Source of the DNA: Metaphire vulgaris
Lineage: Eukaryota; Annelida; Clitellata; Crassiclitellata; Megascolecidae
DNA: 64,000 nt
Direction of reading: 5' to 3'
NCBI GenBank assembly: GCA_018105865.1
Contig: CM030868.1
Coordinates: 1,009,501 to 1,073,500 of the forward strand
Position numbers and translations under genes: made by a program. Under the pieces are notes generated by a model, which worked only from the letters and a program-made list of their open reading frames with translations, did no database searches and had not been told where the DNA came from. Of the stretch, positions 12,454 through 22,932 are shown piece after piece. Numbering within the stretch: the first letter of the stretch is position 1; each line of letters starts with the position of its first letter.

Positions 12454-15400
12454 AATGACAATTTCTTGCACCCCATATTACCAAAATGTCAGGAGCAAGG
12501 GCACATTACATAGTCCAATAAAAATAAATAAAATAATAGTCATCAAAAAAATGAATGTATAAATAACTATGATGGGAATACATCACAGCTCTCTGGGTCA
12601 TGAACCCAGGCTATGTTTTTGAACTCTTCGGGCCGAAGATTCACGAATTGAAAGGGTTAATTTGACGTGCTGTAAAGGGTTTTCATTGCATATTGCAACG
12701 GGTGACATGCAGTAGCTTCTGTGTTTCTCAATACAATAGGCTGGAAATCAGTCTGCCCTGGAAGTGCAGCTGAAAGATGGAGCACTTCGAATTCTTACCA
12801 ACAGCCAGACTTTTCCTCTTCCGTGGACTGGAGGTAACCTTGGCGGTGCCGTGGTGGAAAGCCCCGACAACTTGACGATTCAACTCCATTTCGAAGAATC
12901 GGACATTTTACTCCAGGTTAACTGTTTATAGAAAGCAATTTAGGAAGATGAGATTTTCTGAAGCTGATGTGAACAACAGCACCTACAGTATGTTGTGCTT
13001 TAGAATATTAATACTAAGTGGTGCTATATTTAGACCTAAGCATGCTCTAATTTCAAAACATTTCTATAGCACCATTTGTTGGTATTGCCTGTGGTCCAGG
13101 TGACTGTGTGAACGCCCCTCAATGGCAGAAATATAAACATGTATAGAAAATATGTGGAAATGTCATAACGCACTGAACTTCAGCACTGAACAATGACTGT
13201 TCAGTTAAATTCAAATATTCAGTTACATAATTAGTACTGCACTCTTGCACTCCTGCAGTTTTGCATCTGGTTGTACTCTAAAGGGTACAGATACACTGAT
13301 GTTGCCACTATCGTTGCATTTCAGGGCCCATAGTAACACAGTGTAATCAACACTTTATATAGCGCCGCTTTATAGGGGAACGCGTTATTGCTCGGCAGTA
13401 GGCATCGTTGAGATTGCTTCCTGATATTAGATGTTTTAAAGATGAAGAAATTAACGACCCGACACAGTGTTGCCGCTGTTTTTGATGGCGGTCTGACAAG
13501 GCAGTTACGTGTATTTCTTTATGTATTTTCATAAATTGTGAGTGTATTTTTACATTGATTTTTCAGTTGTCAGTGGTGATGGACTCGTTGAGACTTACGG
13601 CTCTGCTGCCGAAATCTGTCGTCGGATGGAACGAATCGAGCGGATTACTCTTTAAGAAGTGCAATGGAACTTATCCACAAGTGACGTCTGAATCGGATCA
13701 ATACAACTACTTCAGAACATGTAGGAACCTGTAATTTTTGTAATTAATTATTTTACTGTTCTTTACATTAGTGATATTTTTTCTGTATAATTGATATCTA
13801 CTTTAAGTTCCCTTATCGTGGTCTTTTGGAGCCTATGTATTTCTTTATATTTCAGTTCAGAAACGATGTGATTGATTGATGTGATTGTTTTACTGATTGT
13901 TTAAACGACTCAGAGTGAATTTAAAATAGCATAGGATGAATTTGATATAATGCTGGGTGAACTTATGACCTGATATTTGTGATTTTCTTCAGGTCAGGTG
14001 ACGAAAATGGAATCTGTATTCGTGTATTCTTTCGATGGCTATGATTACAATTTGATTAACAATCAAAGCTTTGTTCCGACGTTTATTTCGCTCAATTCCA
14101 CCTTTCCTCCATGGTGTGGAACGAGTAAATCGTGCAGGAGGGAGTATGTGATAACAATGGACCAGACTCGAGCATTGGCTGCCAAAGCTTTTGAGGAGAG
14201 ATTTGTGGAACGCAAAACCAAACTTGGTTTGTGACGATTTCAGTTTAAATATTAGTTTTGCTTGCTTAAAATTGTTATAATGTGTCAATATATTGCGAAG
14301 TATTTTATACAGATTTATTGTTTGTGAAAATCACTGGTTTTAACTTGTAAATATCCAAAGAAAGAGAATGACTTTTTGCTAGAATGCAAGCCACGTCAGG
14401 TAGACTGAAATTGGCAAAAAAGAAATTTTTAAAGAAGATATACTGGTAAATAAAGTTGATAATTTTCGGAGTACTTACTTACTATCTGATAAATGGAGAA
14501 AAGTACTTAACAGATTTTAAAAATCTATGTCAAATGAAACTGATAAGTAATTATCTTTTTTGACTGAAATAATCCTATTAGATATACAGTAAAGTTTCAT
14601 TAGCATGAACTTCAGCTTCCGTGTTAACTGAATGCTTGTGCTAATGGGTTTCTCTCTATTCACTGTCATAATATTGAAATTATTAGCAGGATTTGACTGT
14701 ACTGTAACTGACTTTCCACTTAATGTCGTCTGTCATTATATTAACATCTTTGTATACAGTTATTCTTTAATTTAAAATGATGTTTAACCCCTTAACTGGG
14801 TATTTAACTGTAACTCATTGTAAAATGGACGGATATATCCGGGATCCCCAGTTAAGGGGTTAAAATTGTAGTTCTGTTTGTTGTCACGCATTGTTCTGCA
14901 GCCAATTTTCCACCAGTCTTCAGTTCAACACAGTCATCGGTGTTGTATGCACTGATCGGTCAGGAGCTTAACATTGCTCTCAATGTCACTGACCCTGAAG
15001 GCACAGCCGTTGTTCGTTATCACGTTGACACAGTAATTAACCAGACAGAATGGCAGATGGGTAAGTTGGTTTCAGTTGTGGTTAATGTTTCGTATGCACC
15101 ATTTTCCGGCATTTGTATCTTAGAGTTACTTTGTTTCTGGGTCTGACAAGATTTTTATGGTGAGAGTATTGGTGAAAAAAATGTCCTAACCGGTTTAATT
15201 CTGTATAAATCCATTGATCCCATGCCTATAATAAGTTCAGAACCTAGATCTTTTGCAGATGGATTTTGAAGTACCATCGATAGGGTATAATACCCTTGGG
15301 TATTAGAACTGGCTCTATAGAAGTGCATGATTAGTATTTTATTATTAGAACATAGAAGTTGTTAAGCCCTTATGGCGATAAACACGTGACTGATGCTGCT

Positions 15401-18400
15401 GCCACCTGGCGAATGCAATGTGGATGTCATGGTGAATTTTGCTTTGTCTGAAGGAAACATCACAAAGCAATGGCACAAATGACTCATAGGTTATTTTAAT
15501 TGAGGAAATTAGTGCAGTCTTTGACGGTTTTTGCCGCTATGACAAACTGACCATTTATGGTGAATAAAATTAACAAATCAGAAAAAGTCTTTCGAGGTTT
15601 TCTTGAACATTTCACAGTTGTGAGACAGACATCAGACTGTTGCCCATCCCTGCATCAGCTCTGCATCACAGTGACTTGACTACACTGTTCGCCTCTGAGT
15701 AGTACTAAAGAGGCGCTATATAAGTGCTTTATTACATTACTATTATGCAGCATTTCTTGTAAAGCCTGACATTGTACTCGCCTAATGCCTTGATGAGAAC
15801 AGAGGCTAATAGGGTAATAATGATGTTTGGCTTTACTTAAAGATGGAAATATTTTCAAATGGAGGCCTTCAACAGCAGTCTATAACACGTCATCTGTGGA
15901 GCCATTTCTCCAATTTCATGCAACTGACGAAGCAAACAGTTCCTCTCTGTACTGGCCATTTATTCATCTCTGTCCATGTCCTATTGAAAGAGGGCGTTGT
16001 TCATATGACTATCCACAAAAACTGGACATGAAGACAGCCCGAGGTTAATGATGCTGATAGTTGTTTTGTTATTTTTGTGCGTATTAAAGAGATTTGGATA
16101 GAAAACTTCTGTGTAATTGTTACCTAAATTTTTGAAATTGATACAGAGGAAGTTTGAGATGAAGGCATGATTAACTGTTGGTTTTGTCTAAGTTTTGTGT
16201 TTTGACAAAAGTTTTGTTAAACTATTTGGAGATTTCTTAAAACAAGTTTTGATATAATTATTATACTATTATATACCTTCTGCTACTATGTGCCTATGTA
16301 CAGTACTATGTACTACTATGTGTCTATATACTACATACTACTATGCTAAATAACACCTGCATGTGGAGTGATCATTTGGGATCTTAACTTCTGCAGAACA
16401 GTAAACAATGTAGTTCACTTGCCCATTTAATAATGGTCCTGCAATATTTTAGACTTGCAAATGAGTTAACTTGCTGTTTTTTTTTCTATGTCCAGTTGAA
16501 AGTCTTCTGTGTCTTGTACTGCAGGTCGGTTGGTAGTTGGTCGTTGCAGTTGTCTTCCCGGTTGGACCGGGGAATTTTGTGGTCGCAGCATGGACGTCTG
16601 CAGTCCAAATCCTTGCTTTCCAGGAGTAAATTGTTCCAGCAACAGCACTGATACCTCAAATGGTTACGTCTGTGCATCGTGTCCACCCGGCCTGGAAAGC
16701 GATGGAAACTGGTGCTACGGTAAACGGATCCTTTCTGAGATCCAGCTCTCTTCATTGTCCATAAAATACATCCGCTCTATCTTTGGCATTCCGAATGATG
16801 TTTTAATTAAGATCTTATCACCTTAGTTCTTGTTACACAGTATTCTATTTGTTGTGTTTGTGTGGGGTGGGGTGGGGTGGGGGGGGGCTATTCCATTCAT
16901 TGTTCTTAATCATTTTGGGATCTTTCCTCAGTTTCTTTTATACCTTATAGACTTAGCTTTCTTTTTGAATTTCAAATTTCGAATAATTGTTTATGTTGAG
17001 CCTAGACAGTGGTTTTGTTATTTCCAGATGTTAACGAGTGTCTTGTTCCTCCTGGAAACGCATGTACCACGTGTGTCAATTTACTTGGAACATACAAGTG
17101 CACGTGTGACAGAGGCTACTCTCTCTCACCAGACCAGAAGACTTGTGTTGGTAAATAAAATGCAGTTCACTTTTTGCATGAAGTTTCTATTTATCTATCT
17201 GTCTGTCTATCTATTTGTCTGTCTGTCTGTCTCTATCTATTTATCTATCATCATCTATAGATGTGGACGAGTGCTCACAGCGTGGCCGTTGCGTCTACAT
17301 TGGACAATACTGCCATAACCAACCGGGGTCCTATGAATGTCGCTGTAATCCAGATTACTTCACCAATGGAAGCACCTGTGTTTACGGTATGTTTTGCCGT
17401 ATTACTGTCGTGAGCATTACCGTATTTCAGTTGTTGCTGCAACGCCTGATTTCCAACGAGAAGACACTTTGTACTTTGGAATTAGTTCTATGATAAACTT
17501 TCTCAGTCTCAAGTGACATCGGCAGATCTATTTTTTTAAAAGCAAGAGACATCTTTTTTATCGCATTTTAGTTCCTTGTAGGTTTATGGTTGTGGTTTTT
17601 GTCTTAGCACCGATAAAATTTGGTGGAAATATTACATTTAAGACATTCATCACAACCGTTTCACTGGACTCATTGTCCAATACAAAATCAGAAGGATTCA
17701 GAACGATCGCACAGGCTGTCGAATCTTTGGTAAGCGTCGCCAAAGCTGTGCTTTGTAGTTTTCCTCTCTTCACTCGGATCTCTTTGAAGGGTTATTTTAA
17801 TTTGGAAATCAGAGTGAAACATTTGTTTTATTTTTGTCACTGACAAGGGCGTCCGGAGGGGGGATGCAAGGGGGTGCAATTGCACCCCCTGGGAAAATTG
17901 TGGAGTTATGAAAAAGTAATTTTACTTTTTTTTCGTCACAACACCTTGTTTTGCACCCCCTGGAAAAATGTCTGCAGACGCCCATGGTCACTGAGTACAA
18001 ATAGACAGAGGCTGATCCACAGGGACCTAGAGGGGCCCGTACCCCTTATTGAATGCCTGGCCCCTCCGGCGGTCCCAGTACTTTAGTGCACTCATTCTAA
18101 GGAACTAGACTAGTCCAGGTTTGCGAAAAAATAGTTGACTCTCATGGGACTTAGTAGTTGGTATCTGGTACCCTATTGCCCACTCCCCCCCTCCACTTGC
18201 CAAATCCTGTAGCCGCTACTGCAGATAAAATATAAAATTTTACAGCTGAAGATTGTTCTTAAACCACTAAATGTTTTAATATAATATTACCCCCTAAATT
18301 GTTGACGTAATTAATGGACAGCCCCTAGCATAATAATTACATTTATATTAGTTTTTAGAATTTTTATGAATTTTGGAATGTTTCAGATCCAAATGGTTTA

Positions 18401-19708
18401 TTCCACTATAAGTGGGTTTGTGGGAGTGAAAGTAACACAACTTCAGTAAGTACTTGGGTACTTATTACTGTAATTCTTGTGAGTACTGGCACTCGGATAC
18501 TTGCACTGTATTGCTGTACTTCTGTTTCTTATGAGCAAGTACTGGATACTTAGTGGTCCAAGTCTGTTTCTTATGAGCAAGTATTAGGATACTTATTACT
18601 CTAAGTCAGTTTTTTATGATGCCTTGGATGTCTAGTACTGCTTTCAACAAGTACCGGTGTTTGTAGTATCAGGTGTTGATGTTGTGGGTATTTTGAATTT
18701 GCCTGATAGTAACATTTATGATCTTAAAATACAGAAAACCATTTCAAGATCTGCAAAACATTTCTCTTTATTGTACTTAGCATCAGGCACTCTGTTTGAA
18801 ACTGACCTTATGTCTGTAGTCAGAATTATGAGAAGTTATTAATTAACCCCTTAACAGGGGATCCCGGATATATCCGTCCATTTTACATTGAGTTACAGTT
18901 AAATACACGGTTAAGGGGTTAATTAAGGGGAACCGAGTGGTACACTCATGGTAATTTGTGACTTATGTCAGGTCTATTTGACTAAATTTCACAAATGACC
19001 AGTTTTTTAGAGACCGGTGCCTAAGGGCCAGTTGCAAATGTTTTGTTAGCTTTAAAATATTGTTAATAAAATTAATGGAAAACAGGTTAATTGAAAACAA
19101 AACATTTAAAAGATTTCATATGTATTAGAAGAAAGCTGTCGATTGTTTCAATATCTTTGCAGGCCATTTCACAGCCCATGGCGGTCCGGATCTGGCCCGC
19201 GGGTCGCCATTTGAATACTCCTGCCCTATGTATTGGTCTTGGACCTGACCCCAACCAATATGCTCTGCTTAACCTCATTGGCTGGACGTGTTGTGTTGTG
19301 TAACTGTGTTATTAGCCTTTGTTTTGGTCTTTGAACAGGAAGGGCAGCATTGTGGCCATGTATGACCTGCTCTTTCAAGCAGGGTCAGAGGTCAACGCAT
19401 CGGACTTAAACAAGGACCTTGAAAAGTTTCTTCTTGACAAAAACTGTCAAAAGAACGCTCCGACTGTGTTGTTCTCAACCTGGTTGGAATTGACGTCAAC
19501 ATGTCGAATGTCTATGGTTAGAATTTGATGGCTTATATCTATGGTAGTGATTTGCTAAAGCCTTGAGTAAATTAGTTTGAGGTTAGGTCATGATTGGTTA
19601 TTGTATTACATGAGTAGTTATTGTATCTGGGTGGATGATGCTATGGAGTAAGTATGAATGAGTGAGCAAGAAATTTAAAATTATTTTATTGTTTTTATTA
19701 TTTTATTA

Positions 19709-19750
<42 letters not shown>

Positions 19751-22700
19751 GTTATTGTCGGAGTTGCTTAATAGTAAAGACATTTCAAATTAAACCTGTA
19801 TTGCAAGGCACGGCAATGATGATGATGATGATGACTATAATAACAACAACAGCAACAATAATAATTATAATGATAATAATGATTTCTTTAGTTGCACCAT
19901 ATAATTCATTATGATTAACTTCACTCGTATGTTTTTAGTTTACAAATATTGAATGTGTTTTCCAGATAAGGATTTGTGTGCATCTCCCATGGATAACATG
20001 TGCAATGCTAGTACCATGAACTGCAGCACAGAGAAGGGTCAGGTGCTGTGCAGCTGTAAAAGTGGATTCAGGCCTATTTCCGAATACATCAGAGCCTGTG
20101 AAGGTTACAAATACTTTGCACGCAGTAAAACTTTTGCATTTTAACTAATCATTCGATAGGTTGGCACATCCAGCTTGATAACTATTTTAATAATTATAAA
20201 GTATTTTACCTAAGTCTTTGTATTACTCAGATTGCAGTATGATCTTGATTAATCAATCAATCGATCAATCAATATATCAATCTATCATAAATCTTGTATT
20301 TTAATGTACAATTGAACTCTATCTCATCTCTAAACTGCATATCTTGGTTACGGTAGGTGTTTATGACAATTATTGTGGTATTAAAGCTATACACTTAGCT
20401 AGGCTTGAATGTAGTGTTCGTCAAGTTCAGTTTTTTCAATTAAGGCGTCGTTAAGATGATTGTCTGTATGGTTTAGTAGTTGCGTAATGTAGTTCTTTGT
20501 TTACATTACATAGACATTGACGAATGTTCAAGCGGGCAGGACATTTGCAATACAAGTATGAACACGTCTAGTTGCATCAACACTCAGGGATCTTACAAGT
20601 GTCTGTGCAATGCTGGTTTTCAGATGTACAATGGTTCGTGCAAAGGTAGAGATTGCTTCTGTATTTCTCAAATTATGAGGTGAAATGCATGGCAAAGAAA
20701 TTATATAGCTCCTCTATATTAAGAAGACTCGTGCTTTGGTGATTAGAAGAGAATGGAGAGAGGTATTATATTCTAGCGATTCAAGAGAACTTATTAATTT
20801 CCATAATTATATTATAATTCCTTAATTTACACTGATATTCCTTTAGTGATATACTGGTAATACTATGGGCATTATGGAGGAATTTGATTGACCAATCAAC
20901 TTACTGATTGATATTCTACTGCTGTTTTTTATAGCACTTTATGGATATACATATGAAATTTAGCTTTAATGCTGTTAAAACCTGTATTTATGTAGCTTGA
21001 TATTAGAAAACAATGTTGATATTTTAATTTTTGTGAATTTTGCAGTTAAGATATGTTAATGCAAGTGTTAGTGATGTTGATATACTTTATGTTTCTTTCT
21101 TGAGACATCTGCCAACCAAATCCCTGTGCAAATGGTGGCACCTGTGTTGCCAGAGAAAGAGAATACCTGTGCGAGTAAGATTTACTCTGTTTGAATATTA
21201 GGTCACGTCAGGCATTTATCCTTCATTGATTAACTGGGTTAGTTAAAGTATTTCCATTTCAGCAAAGATATTAGACCAGGCCATTAATTTTTCCATCAGC
21301 TGATTTTAATACAGTGGATCCCACTTAATCGCATACCGCTTAATTGCATAACCCGCATAATCGCATAACAACATAAAAACCTGAACCAGTGTTTTGTGTA
21401 TCAGACGTCCCGGCTATTTGCATAGCCCAGTTAATCGCATAAGCAAGGCTTGCACGGCACCTATGCAATTAAGCGGGTTTCACTGTATGGAGTCGTATCG
21501 GTTAATCATCTTCCAATCAACATGAATTTTAAATTGGATCGGGTGCTGGCATTTCAGCCATTCAGACACTGAGCCAGGTCATCCATCAGCTATTCTGGGT
21601 CAGGTCATGCATCTATTTTTAGCCTATGTCATGCTTTTATCATTCAAGAACTTAAGAATAAACTGTGACCTCATTCTATGGGTATTTTGTTTTGTTTGAA
21701 GTCCCGAAATTGTTTGAAATTTAGTTCGTTTATATTTTCTGGTGAAATTGTTTTTAGGTGTGTGGGTGTCTGGGCCGGCCTGGACTGCACCGAGGAAAAT
21801 CCTGAGGCAGTTCGTAAGTCTTAATTTTTAAATACACTTGAACCTCGTTATAATGACAGCGGTCAAAGCAGCAAATTGCTTCAAAACATAAATGCGTAGG
21901 TATTTGAAACACCACTTGGTTGTGTTGATGCATATTTTGCCATCCCGTGACTGCTGTTATTTATAGCAGGGTTCTACTGTAGTTGTAAATGAAGTCAAAG
22001 ACATAACAGGCAATTGAGTTTCCTATCATAGCTTAATAATATTTCGAGACAGTTTATGTCAATATTAAACCAGAAAAATTACTACAGAATATTGTGAGAT
22101 AGAACACCAAAGAATGAATTCAGAAGTCATTTCCAAGGCTAAAACCTCACAAACGAATTGTTCCTTGTTGTATGCATATGCTGATGCCCTCGGCATTATG
22201 ATAGTGGCGCCATAGAAGTTGATTGATTGATGGATGGATTGATTGATTGATTGATTGATTGTATAGATCTCTGATTCTGCTTTCTTCACTGTTTTATAGG
22301 ACTGAGAAAAGTGTCAATTGGTCTCGGAGTGGGTCTTGGTATTCTGTGTCTCATTCTCATCATCCTACTTATCGCCGTCTGCTTATGGTAAGACATTTCC
22401 TCCCGTGGTTCAATTGTTTTACTCATCAACGGACATAATAAAAGTTTTTTTTGTGTCCTGATATTTCAGATTATACAGATTTTTTGGCACCGATCACTTT
22501 AGAGGAACACTTTAAAGTGGCACAGTGAAAAATTCTCCTTCGATTGGTGCAGACCTAAACCAATTTTGTTTTTTGATTTTGTGTGTGTTGGATATGCCTT
22601 TGGATTGCATGTTTTATGATCCTCTAGTCCCTCAAGATTCTCTTAGAATTGACCATCTACCTGCAGTAGAATATAGTAGTTTATGGAGTAGGTGTCACAC

Positions 22701-22887
22701 TTATGATCACACATATGTTGTTGCCACTACAAAGTCTACCTGAGGATTTTTGTCCAACGCTTTCCTCCCCACCCGTCCACTTTCTATTAGACCCTTGTCT
22801 GTTGACATTGATGTTATATTGCCGTATATTGGAAGGCAGACTTTTACTGATAATTAATTCTCTTCCACTGCCTCTCATTTCATCAGC

Positions 22888-22932
<45 letters not shown>

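Larger units (their letters stand above)
14902..19516 (+). other. MUC4-like gene: beta-rich module, three EGFs and SEA-like domain (exons 15-22)
   Basis: Exons 15-16 encode FPPVFSSTQ, then VTDPEGTAV and HATDEAN, resembling the cadherin-like DPEG/ATD repeat seen after VWD in MUC4 relatives. Exon 17 is an EGF (CSCLPGWTGEFC followed by a longer CxPNPC unit). Exons 18 and 19 are calcium-binding EGFs (DVNEC and DVDEC). Exons 20-22 encode about 120 residues of alternating hydrophobic pattern (ITFKTFITTVSLDSL and similar) in the position of a SEA domain. I see no GSVVV-type autocleavage site. Exon 22 ends out of phase with exon 23. Confidence 0.65.

Noticed and set aside
22065..22289. Frame with NQSINQSINQS repeats
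   Set aside because: It is a translation of the ATTG tail of a SINE-type element.
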